DNA from: Duganella aceris
Lineage (GTDB): Bacteria > Pseudomonadota > Gammaproteobacteria > Burkholderiales > Burkholderiaceae_D
DNA length: 64,000 nt
Assembly: GCF_011090165.1 (NCBI RefSeq)
Contig: NZ_JAADJT010000006.1
Span: 310,001 to 374,000, forward strand
Direction of reading: 5' to 3'
The notes below the pieces were generated by a model. It was not told the DNA's origin. It saw only the letters and a list, made by a program, of their open reading frames with translations, and made no database searches. Positions 26,254 through 35,904 of the stretch are shown here, one piece after another. Position numbers and translations under genes: made by a program. Each line of letters starts with the position of its first letter. Position 1 is the stretch's first letter.

Positions 26254-27642
26254 ATGAATACGCCAACCACCGCCACCGCCGCCGCGCCTGTCCGTCAGGT
26301 GCCTCCCTTGTTGATGCTGATGACGCTCGCCATCGGCTTCGTCATGGCGATGATCGACGTCACAGCCGTCAATACCGCCTTGTCCGATATCTCGGTCAGC
26401 CTGCAGGTGCCGCTGACCGGCCTGGTGTGGGTGGTGGACGGCTACACGCTGACCTTCGCCGCGCTGCTGATGGCGGGCGGTGCGCTGGCCGACCGTTTCG
26501 GCCCCAAGACCGTGTACCAGGGCGGCTTGAGCGTCTTCATTCTCGGCTCTGTGCTGTGCGCCCTGGCGCCGAGCGGCAACGCGCTGATCGCCGCGCGGTT
26601 GTTGCAGGGGGCGGGCGCGGCGCTGTTCATGCCCAGCTCTTTGAGCCTGCTGACGCACGCCTATGAAGACCAGGCCACCCGGGCGCGCATGCTGGGCACC
26701 TGGTCGGCCATCGTCGGCTGTTCGTCGGCGGCGGGTCCGTTGGTGGGCGGGATCCTGGTGCACGAATTCGGCTGGCGCAGCGTGTTCTGGGTGAACGTGC
26801 CGATCGGCCTGGCCGGCATCGTGTTGACGCAGATGCTGGCGCCGGCCACGGCACGTCACGAACGGGCGCTGTCGATGCTGAGCCATGCATTGGGCGTGGC
26901 CGCGCTGGCCGGGCTGAGTTTCGTGCTGATCGAAGGGCCGGCGTTGGGCTGGACGTCGATGCCGGTGCTGGCCGCCGCCGCCGCGACGGTGCTGGTGGCC
27001 GGGTTGCTGGTGCAGCGCGAGCGCGCCGGCGCCCATCCCTTGCTGCCGCGCGCCTTGTTCGAGACGCCGGCGTTCGCGGCGGCCAACGGCGTCGGCTTCC
27101 TGATCAATTTCGCGGTGTTCGGCCAGCTGTTCCTGCTCAGCCTTTATATACAGCAGGGCGGCGCCGATGCGCTGCACACCGGCTTGAAGCTGATCCCGAT
27201 GATGGCCGCTTTCGCCATCGGCAACCTGACTTCGGGACGGATCACGGCGAAGGTCGGCACGCGGCCGCCGATGATGTATGGACTGATGGTGGGATTGGGC
27301 GCGGCGCTGGTGATGCTGCTCGGCCTGCGGCCGGACACGCCGTACTGGCTGCTGGTGATCGCGACCATTGTGATGAACGTGGCGATCGGCATCGCGATTC
27401 CGGGGATGACGGCAACGGTGATGCTGGTGGCCGGCAAGGCGCACGCCAACAGCGCCGCCGCCGCGCTCAACGCCAATCGGCAGATCGGCGCGCTGGTCGG
27501 CGTGGCGGCGATGGGCGCCGTGCTGCATATGGCGCCCGACTGGGCGTGGCGCTTGCCGTCGGCGTTCGGCCTGATCACGGCGGCATACGCGGGCGCCTTG
27601 TGCCTGGTGTACCGCTACGTCAAGCTGGGCAAGCCGGTTTAG
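26254..27642 (+). CDS. MFS multidrug exporter, DHA2 (EmrB/QacA) family
   Basis: A 462-residue MFS transporter with about 14 membrane helices. Helix 1 ([17 protein letters not shown]) has the motif of the DHA2 family with an Asp in the membrane; [13 protein letters not shown] is motif A, and motif C-like [10 protein letters not shown] follows in helix 5. Such exporters act as proton antiporters for drugs or cationic compounds; the substrate is not readable. It is divergent from the LysR regulator and overlaps the convergent ribB stop by 4 bases. Confidence 0.9.
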   Translation: MNTPTTATAAAPVRQVPPLLMLMTLAIGFVMAMIDVTAVNTALSDISVSLQVPLTGLVWVVDGYTLTFAALLMAGGALADRFGPKTVYQGGLSVFILGSVLCALAPSGNALIAARLLQGAGAALFMPSSLSLLTHAYEDQATRARMLGTWSAIVGCSSAAGPLVGGILVHEFGWRSVFWVNVPIGLAGIVLTQMLAPATARHERALSMLSHALGVAALAGLSFVLIEGPALGWTSMPVLAAAAATVLVAGLLVQRERAGAHPLLPRALFETPAFAAANGVGFLINFAVFGQLFLLSLYIQQGGADALHTGLKLIPMMAAFAIGNLTSGRITAKVGTRPPMMYGLMVGLGAALVMLLGLRPDTPYWLLVIATIVMNVAIGIAIPGMTATVMLVAGKAHANSAAAALNANRQIGALVGVAAMGAVLHMAPDWAWRLPSAFGLITAAYAGALCLVYRYVKLGKPV

Positions 27643-28307
27643 ATACCTTGCTGCTTACGCCACTCGATCATCTCGGCGATGGTCAGGATAGGCATCCGGT
27701 GCAGTTCGGCGAAGCGTTCGATCTCGGCGCCGCGCATCATGGTGCCGTCGGGGTTCATCAACTCGCATAACACCGCCGCCGGATTCAGGCCCGCCATCGT
27801 CGCCAGGTCCACCGAGCCTTCGGTGTGGCCTTTGCGGGCCAATACGCCGCCCGGCGTGGCGCGCAGCGGAAACACGTGGCCGGGATGGACCAGGTCCGCC
27901 GGCCTGGCGTCCGCCGCGATGGCGGTGCGGATGGTGGTGACCCGGTCGGCGGCGGAAACGCCGGTGGTCACGCCCTCGCGCGCTTCGATCGATACCGTGA
28001 ACGGGGTGCCGTAACGGCTGCCGTTTTCCGAAGCCATCATCGGCAGCTCCAGCGCGCGCACCTTGTCGGCGCTCAGGCAGAGGCAGACGATGCCGCTGCA
28101 TTCGCGGATCATCAGCGCCATCGACTGCACGGTGATCTTCTCGGCGGCGACGATCAGGTCCGCTTCGTTCTCGCGGTCGAAATCGTCGAGCAGGATCACC
28201 GGCACGCCGGCGCGCATGGCTTCCAGGGCGGCGGCGATGCGGCCTTCCAGGTCGCCGGAAATCAGGGAGTAGGGGGATGCTGCGTTTTGGTCAAGCTGGT
28301 CAAACAT
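27639..28307 (-). CDS. ribB: 3,4-dihydroxy-2-butanone 4-phosphate synthase RibB
   Basis: Forms the four-carbon unit of riboflavin from ribulose 5-phosphate. The protein is 222 residues. Metal and substrate motifs are visible: [15 protein letters not shown], then [21 protein letters not shown] and [10 protein letters not shown]. There is no fused GTP cyclohydrolase II domain. The ATG at 28307 has GCGAGGAGC about 8 bases upstream. An FMN riboswitch lies in its leader, so it is repressed by FMN. Confidence 0.95.
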   Translation of the reverse strand: MFDQLDQNAASPYSLISGDLEGRIAAALEAMRAGVPVILLDDFDRENEADLIVAAEKITVQSMALMIRECSGIVCLCLSADKVRALELPMMASENGSRYGTPFTVSIEAREGVTTGVSAADRVTTIRTAIAADARPADLVHPGHVFPLRATPGGVLARKGHTEGSVDLATMAGLNPAAVLCELMNPDGTMMRGAEIERFAELHRMPILTIAEMIEWRKQQGI

Positions 28308-28411
28308 GGTGGAACGCTCCTCGCATAGGCGAAAAACGCGACAGGGCAAGCGAATACGCGCGGCCGGCCGCGCCGAGGATTCGGCGGCGACAGGCTGCGA
28401 TACAGCGCACA

Positions 28412-28538
28412 TCTTCTTTCATCCGGACTTTAACCGTCGGCCCTGGAGTTACACCAGATCTGCGCGTTGCCGCGCTCGCGGGCTTGCCCTTCGCAGGACT
28501 TACCGCCGGTGGGGAATTACACCCCGCCCCGAAGACGT
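28412..28538 (-). promoter_or_regulatory. FMN riboswitch (RFN element) controlling ribB
   Basis: On the minus strand this region carries the conserved RFN blocks in order: GGGGCGGGGTG, CCACCGGCGGTAA, AGCCCGCGAGCG and GGTGTAACTCCAG, then CCGACGGTTAAAGTCCGGATG. CTTC near 28533 and GAAG near 28414 close the P1 stem. The 331-base gap 28308-28638 otherwise holds the leader down to ribB, including a perfect palindrome at 28358-28373, and the promoter region of the divergent M16 gene. Confidence 0.95.
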
Positions 28539-28638
28539 TGTTGTTCGCGCCTGCCGGACGGCAAGCGCACGAGGATTCTAGCCCAAATCGGAGAATTCAG
28601 TGTAAGGTAGCCCTGTTCTTAAATTTTATGCATCCCGA

Positions 28639-31455
28639 ATGAAGCTGACTCCCCTGCGTACCCTGTCCGGCGCTGCACTTCTGGCGTGTTGTTTACTGGC
28701 CCAAGCCGGCGACCTCAAACTGAGCGATGCCATTCCCGTGGGACCGCAGGTCAAGGTGGGCAAGCTGGCCAACGGCCTGACTTTCTACGTGCAGAAGAAC
28801 GCCCGCCCGGAGAAGAAGCTGGAGCTGCGGCTGGTGGTGAAGGCCGGCTCGATCCTGGAGGACGAGGATCAACTGGGGTTGGCGCACTTCACCGAGCATA
28901 TGGCCTTCAACGGCTCGACCAATTTCAAACGCAACGAACTGGTGTCCTACCTGCAGTCGATCGGCGTGAAGTTCGGCGCGGATTTGAACGCCTACACCAG
29001 CTTCGATGAAACCGTTTATATCCTTCCGCTGCCGACCGACAGGAAGGAAATCGTCGACCAGGGCTTCCAGGTGCTGGAAGACTGGGCCCACGGCCTGTCC
29101 TTCAACGACGAGGATATCGACAGCGAACGCGGCATCGTGCTGGAAGAGCTGCGCCTCGGCAAGGGCGTGGACGACCGCATGAACAAGGTGGTGCTGCCGA
29201 AGGTGCTGAACGGTTCGCGCTACGCGCAGCGCATGCCGATCGGTAAAGAAGAGATCCTCAAGAACTTCAAGTACGACGCCATCAAACGCTTCTACCGCGA
29301 TTGGTATCGCCCGGACCTGATGGCGGTGGTGGTGGTCGGCGATATCGAACCGGCCGAGGCACAGCGCCTGATCGAGCAGCATTTCGGCAAGCTGAAAAAT
29401 CCGCAGAACCCGCGTCCGCGCGAGTATGCGCGGATCCCGGAGCGGCAGGAGTCGGAGGGCATCGTCTTCACCGACAAGGAAGTCAGCGCCAACACGGTCT
29501 ATATCCGCTATCCGATCCAGGCCTGGCCGGCCGGCGACACCATCGCGGATTACCGCCAGAAGCTGATCGAGGGGATGTACAGCTTTATCCTCAGCCAGCG
29601 CATGTACGAGTTGACGCAGCAGGTCAATCCGCCGTTCCTGCAAGGCGGCAGCGGCATGAACCGCATCGTGCGCGGCTACCGGTCGTTCGGCGCCGGCGCG
29701 GTGCTGGGCAAGGGCGGCGCGGCGCCGGCCATCAACGCGCTGGTGCAGGAAGACCAGCGCGCGCGCCAGTACGGTTTCACCGCGTCGGAAGTGGAGCGGG
29801 CCAAGAAGGGCATGCTGCGCAACTACGAGCGTCTGTACAACGAGCGTGAGAAATCCGATTCGGCCGGCTATGCGTCGGAGTACATCCGCAACTTCCTGGA
29901 ACAGGAAAGCATTCCCGGCATCGAGATCGAATACCGCTACGCCAACGAGCTGATTCCGGGTATTTCGCTGGCGGAGGTGAACGCCGCCGCGCGGGTGGCG
30001 ATACCGCAAGGCCAGAGCAAGCTGGTGGTCTACACCGGCGTCGACAAGGCCGGCATGGCGCAGCCCAAGGCCGCCGAGCTGGTGGCCATCGCCAACGCGG
30101 CGGAAAAGGTGGCCGTCAAGCCGCATGAGGAAAAGGTCTACGCCAGCCAGCTGATGCCGGTGTTGCCGAAGCCGGGCCGCATCGTCGGCGAAAGCGTCAA
30201 CGCCAGGATCGGCACCACGGAGCTGGTGCTGAGCAACGGCGTCAAGGTGGTGCTGAAGCCGACCGACTTCAATAACGATCAGGTGATGCTGGGCGGCTTG
30301 CGCTACGGCGGCTGGTCGCTGTTCGGCGACCGCGATGTCTTCGCGGCGCATTACGCCAGCAGCATCGTCGGCCAGATGGGAGTGCTAAATTATTCGCCCA
30401 ACGACCTGGGTAAGGTCCTGGCCGGGAAGGCGGTCAGCTCCAGCGCCAGCGTCAGTTCGATCAATGAATCGGTGGGCGGCAGCTCGGGCAGTTCGGATAT
30501 CGAGTCGATGCTGCAGCTGGTCTATCTGCAGATGACGCAGCCGCGCAAGGATGCGGCGATCTACAGCGCCTACGTCGACCGTCAACGCGAGCTGGCGCAG
30601 AACAATCTCGCGCGTCCGGAGTCGGTGTTCTACGATACCGTGACGGCGACGCTCTACAACAACAGTCCGCGCGTGCTGCGCGCCGCCAAGCCGGCCGATT
30701 TCGATCAGCTGGCGCTGGACCGCGTGATGGCGATCTACAAGAGCCGTCTGTCCAGCGCGCGCGACTTCACCTTCTTCATCGTCGGCAGCTTCGATGTGGA
30801 GAAAATCAAGCCGCTGCTGGCGACCTATCTCGCCAGCCTGCCGGTGGGCGAGATTCCGGTCGCCTACAAGGACGAGGGCGTGCGGCCGATCAAGGGCGTG
30901 GTCAAGAAGGAAGTGCATGCGGGTTCTGAACCGAAGAGCACCATCTCGCTGTCGTTCACCGGCGAGGTGCAGTATTCGCGCGCCGAGCGCATGCGCTTGC
31001 AGGCCTTGGTCGAGGTGTTGAACATCAAGCTGATCGAAACGCTGCGCGAGAAGATGGGGGCGATGTACAGCGGCGGCATGAGCGCCAGCATGAACCGCAT
31101 CCCTTACGGGAATTACTCGATCAGCGCCAACCTGCCGTGCGCGCCGGAGAACGTGGACAAGGTGCTGGCCGCGACCTTCGCCGAAATCGACAAGATCCGC
31201 CAGAACGGCGCGGACGAGGCGGACCTGAACAAGGTCAAGGCGTCATGGATGAAGAGCTACCGCAAGGGCATGCGCGAGAACGGCTACTGGATGTCGTCGC
31301 TGCAAAATGCCTTCTTCAACAATAACAATCCCGAGGATATCCTGAGTTACGAGTCGCGCGTCGATGCGCTGACCACGGCGGACCTGAAGGAGGCGGCCAA
31401 GCGCTACTTCGACATGAACAACTACCTTCAGGTGGTGCTGTATCCGGAGACTTGA
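28639..31455 (+). CDS. Secreted M16 zinc metallopeptidase, PqqL/pitrilysin-like
   Basis: A 938-residue protein with a signal peptide (residues 1-23) and two M16 halves. The inverted zinc motif HxxEH is at residues 83-87 (LAHFTEHMAFNGS), and the third ligand Glu is in GIVLEELRLGKG. The second half (from about residue 510) lacks a zinc site, as usual. Full-length periplasmic M16 enzymes digest short peptides and signal-peptide fragments. It starts directly after a long leader shared back-to-back with ribB. Confidence 0.92.
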   Translation: MKLTPLRTLSGAALLACCLLAQAGDLKLSDAIPVGPQVKVGKLANGLTFYVQKNARPEKKLELRLVVKAGSILEDEDQLGLAHFTEHMAFNGSTNFKRNELVSYLQSIGVKFGADLNAYTSFDETVYILPLPTDRKEIVDQGFQVLEDWAHGLSFNDEDIDSERGIVLEELRLGKGVDDRMNKVVLPKVLNGSRYAQRMPIGKEEILKNFKYDAIKRFYRDWYRPDLMAVVVVGDIEPAEAQRLIEQHFGKLKNPQNPRPREYARIPERQESEGIVFTDKEVSANTVYIRYPIQAWPAGDTIADYRQKLIEGMYSFILSQRMYELTQQVNPPFLQGGSGMNRIVRGYRSFGAGAVLGKGGAAPAINALVQEDQRARQYGFTASEVERAKKGMLRNYERLYNEREKSDSAGYASEYIRNFLEQESIPGIEIEYRYANELIPGISLAEVNAAARVAIPQGQSKLVVYTGVDKAGMAQPKAAELVAIANAAEKVAVKPHEEKVYASQLMPVLPKPGRIVGESVNARIGTTELVLSNGVKVVLKPTDFNNDQVMLGGLRYGGWSLFGDRDVFAAHYASSIVGQMGVLNYSPNDLGKVLAGKAVSSSASVSSINESVGGSSGSSDIESMLQLVYLQMTQPRKDAAIYSAYVDRQRELAQNNLARPESVFYDTVTATLYNNSPRVLRAAKPADFDQLALDRVMAIYKSRLSSARDFTFFIVGSFDVEKIKPLLATYLASLPVGEIPVAYKDEGVRPIKGVVKKEVHAGSEPKSTISLSFTGEVQYSRAERMRLQALVEVLNIKLIETLREKMGAMYSGGMSASMNRIPYGNYSISANLPCAPENVDKVLAATFAEIDKIRQNGADEADLNKVKASWMKSYRKGMRENGYWMSSLQNAFFNNNNPEDILSYESRVDALTTADLKEAAKRYFDMNNYLQVVLYPET

Positions 31456-31508
31456 GCCGTCCGCCTGTTACACTGACGACTTGTAATCACCCGATGTATG
31501 AGGCAATC

Positions 31509-31709
31509 ATGGCAAAGAAAAAAGAAGAGCTGGACCCGGAGACCCTGGCGTTGATCAACTGGTGTATCGAAGTCGAAGGCTTCCTGGTCAAGGGCGGCGC
31601 CACGCAGGAAGAAGCGCAGGAGCATATCGAAGAGCAGGTCGAATGGTTCACCGATCAGTTCTACGACGGCCTCACGCCGGAGGAAGCGGCCAAGGAAGCG
31701 CTGGCCTGA
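31509..31709 (+). CDS. Small acidic protein of unknown function
   Basis: A 66-residue acidic protein beginning MAKKKEELD, mostly helical, with EEAQEHIEEQVEWF and a C-terminal GLTPEEAAKEAL repeat-like helix. No family is recognised. GAGG lies before the ATG at 31509. Its 3' end overlaps the convergent VOC gene by 49 bases, which is long for this genome. It follows the M16 gene on the same strand and may share its transcript. Confidence 0.65.
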   Translation: MAKKKEELDPETLALINWCIEVEGFLVKGGATQEEAQEHIEEQVEWFTDQFYDGLTPEEAAKEALA

Positions 31710-32104
31710 GCCTCCTCCGCATCGTGACAGACGATGCATAGTTTGTTCCCGTCCGGGTCGCGGAAGTAGGCGCCATAGTAGTTGGCGTGATACTGCGGCC
31801 GCAATCCCGGCGCGCCTTCACAGCTGCCTCCGTGCTTCAGCGCAAGTGCGTGGGCGCGGTCCACCGCGCCGCGCGACGGCGCCATCAGCGCGATCATCTG
31901 GCCGTTGCCGCATCCCGCCGCCTCGCCATCGAACGGTTTTCCGATCACGAACAGGGGCCGCGCCGCCTCGGCCGGCTGCCACGCCGCCCAGGGCTTGGCC
32001 GGATCGCTGAAGCGCAGGCGCGTGCCCAACTCCGCCATCAGCGCGGTGTAGAACGCCAGCGCGGCTTCGAAGTCGTTAATTCCCACATAGACATGCGACA
32101 GCAT
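31661..32104 (-). CDS. VOC (glyoxalase/bleomycin resistance) family protein
   Basis: A 147-residue vicinal-oxygen-chelate domain protein. It opens with MLSHVYVGINDFEAALAFYTAL and closes with YYGAYFRDPDGNKLCIVCH, the usual C-terminal strand with a metal-ligand region. The family covers glyoxalases, dioxygenases and resistance proteins; no specific role can be read. The ATG at 32104 is the family start. It overlaps the small acidic gene by 49 bases. Confidence 0.85.
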   Translation of the reverse strand: MLSHVYVGINDFEAALAFYTALMAELGTRLRFSDPAKPWAAWQPAEAARPLFVIGKPFDGEAAGCGNGQMIALMAPSRGAVDRAHALALKHGGSCEGAPGLRPQYHANYYGAYFRDPDGNKLCIVCHDAEEAQASASLAASSGVRPS

Positions 32105-32182
32105 TCTGCTTCCTCCGACGGGTGAATATATCAAAAAAACATGATAGGCTAGTTCCTATAATGATAAAACAGGGAGGAAGAC

Positions 32183-32710
32183 ATGCTGAAGAAAATCTCG
32201 CTTGCTGTTGTTGTACTGATCCTGATCGTCGTGGCGCTGGCCGCGATGCAACCGGACAGTTTCCGCGTGCAGCGCGCGATCGCGATCAAGGCGCCGCCTG
32301 AGAAGATCATGCCGCTGATCAGCGACTTCCACCAATGGCCGCAGTGGTCGCCGTGGGAAAAGCTGGATCCGGCGATGAACCGCGTCTTCAGCGGCGCGCC
32401 GAAGGACGTCGGCGCGGTCTACGCGTGGAACGGCAATAAGGAAGTGGGCGCCGGCCGCATGGAGATCACCAGCATGACGCCGCCGAACCAGGTCGGCATC
32501 AAGCTGGTGTTCCTGGAACCGTTCGAGTCGCACTGCGTGACCGATTTCGCGCTCGACAGCAAGGGCGAATCGACCACGGTGACCTGGACCATGTCCGGCC
32601 CTAGCAATTTCATGACCAAGGTGATGGGACTGTTCAGCAGCATGGACAAGATGATCGGCAAGGACTTCGAGGCCGGCCTGGCCAGCATGAAGGCGGCGGC
32701 CGAAAAATAG
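32183..32710 (+). CDS. SRPBCC (START-like) family protein with N-terminal membrane anchor
   Basis: A 175-residue protein with a hydrophobic N-terminal anchor (residues 4-22, LAVVVLILIVVALA) followed by an SRPBCC ligand-binding fold: IKAPPEKIMPLISDFHQWPQWSPW is the typical first helix-strand unit, and MGLFSSMDKMIGKDFEAGL is the long C-terminal helix. A polyketide-cyclase-like label is usual for this group, but the ligand is unknown. The secreted-protein gene follows 17 bases later, so the two are probably an operon. Confidence 0.85.
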   Translation: MLKKISLAVVVLILIVVALAAMQPDSFRVQRAIAIKAPPEKIMPLISDFHQWPQWSPWEKLDPAMNRVFSGAPKDVGAVYAWNGNKEVGAGRMEITSMTPPNQVGIKLVFLEPFESHCVTDFALDSKGESTTVTWTMSGPSNFMTKVMGLFSSMDKMIGKDFEAGLASMKAAAEK

Positions 32711-32727
32711 CATGGTGGAGGTGGGCG

Positions 32728-33162
32728 ATGAAGACGCGTGTGGTTCAGGCGGTGCTGGCGATGCTGCTGGCGGTGGCGGGCGTGACGGCCGGCGCCGCGC
32801 AGCTGCGCAGCGATCATCCCATCATCGGCACCTGGCGCATCACGCTGCCCGACGGTTCGTGCAGCGAGACCTACCGCATCCGCGCCGACGGCACCACGCT
32901 GGTGTTCAGCCATGAGGAGGTGGCCGAGTCCACCTTCGTCATCACCGACCAGCCGGATAAAAACGGTTTCTACAAAGAGGTCGACACCATCGTCAAGGAC
33001 AACGGCAAATCCGATTGCACCGGCGAGATCACCCAGCCCGGACGGGCCGTCACCAACTACCTGCAATTCCATCCCAGCGGCGACATGTTCCTGATGTGCG
33101 TCGAGCGCAGCCTGGATCGCTGCATCGGTCCCTTCGTGCGGGTGCGCGGCAGCGCGATTTAA
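32728..33162 (+). CDS. Small secreted protein of unknown function
   Basis: A 144-residue protein with a signal peptide (residues 1-24) and a beta-rich mature part containing IIGTWRITLPDGSCSETYRI, a lipocalin-like opening. Four Cys in the mature part could form two disulfides, fitting an extracytoplasmic site. No family is recognised. GGAGG lies upstream of the ATG. Its end overlaps the convergent AraC gene by 4 bases. Confidence 0.7.
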   Translation: MKTRVVQAVLAMLLAVAGVTAGAAQLRSDHPIIGTWRITLPDGSCSETYRIRADGTTLVFSHEEVAESTFVITDQPDKNGFYKEVDTIVKDNGKSDCTGEITQPGRAVTNYLQFHPSGDMFLMCVERSLDRCIGPFVRVRGSAI

Positions 33163-34196
33163 ATCCGATAGGCGCCGGGATTGACGCCGGCCCATTCCTT
33201 GAAGGCGTGGTTGAACGCGCTCTGTTCCTGGTAGCCGAGCAGGAAGGCGATATCGACCAGGCTCAGTTCCGGTTGCCGCAGATAGTCCTTGGCCAGCGCG
33301 AAGCGGGCCTGGTCCAGCACCTGCTGGAAGCTGGCGCCGGATTCGTTCAATTTTCGTTGCAGCGTGCGCGGCGACAGCTTCAATTCCTCGGCCACGGAGG
33401 CCAAGCGCAGCGAGCCGCGCGACAGATTCTTGACGATGGCGGCGTGCACCTGCTGCGCGATGTCGGGCTGGCCGCCGTGGGCGTCGATCGCGCGCTGGCG
33501 CAGCAGCTGCTCGGCGTGCTGGCGCAGCACCGGGTACAGGCTGACATCGGCGTTCGGCACCGGCCATGCCAGCAACTGCGCGTCGAAGGTGGCGACGTTG
33601 GCCGGCGCGTTGAAGGTCGGCATGGCGCCGATCAGGCGGGCGTATTCGGCGCGGTCGGCCGGCGCGCCGCCGTCGTGGGTCAGCGTCAGTTGCGCCGCCG
33701 GAAGCGTCATCCCGGCCAGCCAGTTGCCGAACGTGCGTATGCCGGCGAACACGCTGTCGGCCAGGTGGCGCTGCGAGGCGTCGTAGTTGCTGTGCCAGGT
33801 GTAGTGGGCCAGGCCGTCCTTGATCGTCAGCGTCGACCGGCCCAGGTCGTGCGCCAGCTGCTCGTAGCGCATGGTCTGTTCGAAGGCCTGGCCGAAATCG
33901 CGGCAGCTCAGCAGGATCAGGCCATACACGCTGTAGGTGCCGAGTTTGACGCGCTCGCCGACGTGCAGGCCGAAATGCGGATCGTCGGCCAGCGCGGCGC
34001 CGATGTCGAGCAGGCGCACGTAGTCGTCGGCGGGCAGGGTTTCGGGCAGCGGCGCCAGCGCGCCGGGGCGCAGGCCGGCGGCGCTTTCCAGCGCCTGCGC
34101 GCCGATACCGCGCGCCGCCGCCGCTTCCAGCAGCGGTTGCAGGTAGGAGCCGGCGACGCGGCGCGGCTTGGCGTGATCGAACAAGGCGGGTGTCAT
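33159..34196 (-). CDS. AraC-family transcriptional regulator (OruR/ArgR2-like)
   Basis: A 345-residue regulator. The N-terminal 200 residues match the arabinose-binding-like domain of the OruR group (GERVKLGTYSVYGLILLSCRDFGQAFE), and the AraC DNA-binding domain is at the C-terminus (LKLSPRTLQRKLNESGASF, then DIAFLLGYQEQSAFNHAFKEW). It is divergent from the ADPS-like/glpD/kinase operon, with 100 bases between, and is the probable regulator of that operon. Confidence 0.9.
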   Translation of the reverse strand: MTPALFDHAKPRRVAGSYLQPLLEAAAARGIGAQALESAAGLRPGALAPLPETLPADDYVRLLDIGAALADDPHFGLHVGERVKLGTYSVYGLILLSCRDFGQAFEQTMRYEQLAHDLGRSTLTIKDGLAHYTWHSNYDASQRHLADSVFAGIRTFGNWLAGMTLPAAQLTLTHDGGAPADRAEYARLIGAMPTFNAPANVATFDAQLLAWPVPNADVSLYPVLRQHAEQLLRQRAIDAHGGQPDIAQQVHAAIVKNLSRGSLRLASVAEELKLSPRTLQRKLNESGASFQQVLDQARFALAKDYLRQPELSLVDIAFLLGYQEQSAFNHAFKEWAGVNPGAYRI

Positions 34197-34296
34197 GAAA
34201 GCGCAATACCGGCGGGCGGCGTTATTTTATTCTTATGTCATCAATTATCGGTGCGCGCCAGTATAGCAAGCGCCCCGTCACGAAGACAGGAAAACA

Positions 34297-35904
34297 ATGA
34301 GACGCTGGAACGGTTGGGGCGACGAGTCGGTCGCATTTGCGCTGAACGAAGATGCGCTGGCGTTCCTGGCGCGGCGCATCGGCGCCGGCACGCCGGTGGT
34401 GGACGCTGCGTTCGGACAGGCGTGCGCGCGGATCGGGGCGTCGCGGCTGCCGGCGCATCGCTTGATCGACAGGGGCTTGATCGATACGTCGCCCGAGGTC
34501 CGGTTGCGCAATGCGCTGGGTCAGAGTCTGCCGGATTGGCTGCGCTTGCGCTATGGCGTGATCGAGACGGCGCCGGATGGCGTGGCGTATCCGGAGAGCG
34601 CGCAGGATGTGCGCGAGCTGTTCGACTACGCGCGGGCGTGCGGTGCGTCGGTGATCGCGCAGGGCGGCGGCACCAGCGTGGCGGGACACCTGACGGCGCC
34701 GCACGGTGTGCAGCCGGTGCTGGCGGTGAATATGACGCGCTTTCGGCAGCTGCATTTTCTGGATACCGAGTCGCAGCTGGCGACCTTCGGCGCCGGCGTG
34801 TTCGGGCCTGACCTGGAGGCGCAGTTGCGCGCGCGGGGCTATACGCTGGGGCACTTTCCGCAGTCTTTCGAGTATTCGACGCTGGGCGGCTGGATCGCGA
34901 CGCGGTCGTCGGGGCAGCAGTCCTTGCGCTACGGGCGCATCGAGCAGCTGTTCCGTGGCGGTTCGGTGGAGACGCCGGCCGGAACGCTGGATATTCCGAC
35001 CTTTCCGGCGTCGGCGGCGGGGACCGATCTGCGCGAAATGGTGCTGGGCTCCGAGGGACGGCTCGGCATCCTGACCGAGGCGACGGTGCGCGTGACGCCG
35101 CTGCCGCAGTATGAGGCGTTCCATGCGGTGTTCTTTCCCGACTGGACGGAGGCCGAGACGGCGGTGCGCTTGGTGGTGCAGGCGGGTTTGTCGCTGTCGA
35201 TGCTGCGGTTGTCGAACGCGCTGGAGACCACCACCATGCTGGCGCTGGCCGGCCACAAGAAAATGATCTCGCTGCTGGAGGGCTATCTGTCGCTGCGCGG
35301 CTGCAAGGACGGCAAGTGCATGCTGATGGTTGGGGTGAGCGGCCACAAGTCGCTGGCCAGGGCGGCGTTGCGGGAGGCGCTGGCGTTGACCTTGCCGCAT
35401 GGTGGCGTGCATGTCGGTCGCTACATGGGGGAGAAGTGGAAGCAGAACCGGTTCCGCAATGTCTATCTGCGCAATGCGGCCTGGGAGCACGGCTATGCCA
35501 TCGATACGGTGGAGACGGCGGTCGACTGGCCGCGCGTCGAGGCGATGATGCACGCGGTGGAGGCGGCGGCCGTCGGCGCGCTGGCGTTGCATGGGGAGCG
35601 GGTGCATACCTATACGCATCTGTCGCATCTGTATGCGCAGGGGGCGAGTGTTTATACGACCTTTGTGTACCGGTTGGCCGGCGATTATGCGTCGGACCTG
35701 GCGCGCTGGCGGGCGTTGAAGCGGGCGGCCAGCCTGGCGATCGTGGAGAGCGGTGGGACCATCAGTCATCAGCACGGCGTGGGCAGCGATCATGCGCCGT
35801 ATCTGGCGGCGGAGAAGGGTGAGCTGGGGATTTCGGCGATGCGGGCCTTGTTCGCGCATTTCGATCCGACGCAGATGATGAATCCAGGGAAGCTGCTGCC
35901 ATGA
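34297..35904 (+). CDS. FAD-binding oxidase related to alkyldihydroxyacetonephosphate synthase
   Basis: A 535-residue flavoprotein of the vanillyl-alcohol-oxidase/ADPS family. The FAD P-loop region reads IAQGGGTSVAGHL, and the second half has LGSEGRLGILTEATVRV, typical of FAD_binding_4. Near the C-terminus, HTYTHLSHLY and GGTISHQHGVGSDHAPYL match the Tyr/His-rich active site of alkyl-DHAP synthase, where the second motif reads HHHGVG. Eukaryotic ADPS swaps the acyl of acyl-DHAP for an alkyl group from a fatty alcohol. Here it is linked to glpD by an ATGA overlap. An ether-lipid role is inferred; an unrelated oxidase of glycerol derivatives is possible. Confidence 0.85.
   Translation: MRRWNGWGDESVAFALNEDALAFLARRIGAGTPVVDAAFGQACARIGASRLPAHRLIDRGLIDTSPEVRLRNALGQSLPDWLRLRYGVIETAPDGVAYPESAQDVRELFDYARACGASVIAQGGGTSVAGHLTAPHGVQPVLAVNMTRFRQLHFLDTESQLATFGAGVFGPDLEAQLRARGYTLGHFPQSFEYSTLGGWIATRSSGQQSLRYGRIEQLFRGGSVETPAGTLDIPTFPASAAGTDLREMVLGSEGRLGILTEATVRVTPLPQYEAFHAVFFPDWTEAETAVRLVVQAGLSLSMLRLSNALETTTMLALAGHKKMISLLEGYLSLRGCKDGKCMLMVGVSGHKSLARAALREALALTLPHGGVHVGRYMGEKWKQNRFRNVYLRNAAWEHGYAIDTVETAVDWPRVEAMMHAVEAAAVGALALHGERVHTYTHLSHLYAQGASVYTTFVYRLAGDYASDLARWRALKRAASLAIVESGGTISHQHGVGSDHAPYLAAEKGELGISAMRALFAHFDPTQMMNPGKLLP

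Noticed and set aside
28693..30351. 552-codon open frame opposite the M16 peptidase
   Set aside because: Antisense to a clear HxxEH protease; composition is a mirror of it.
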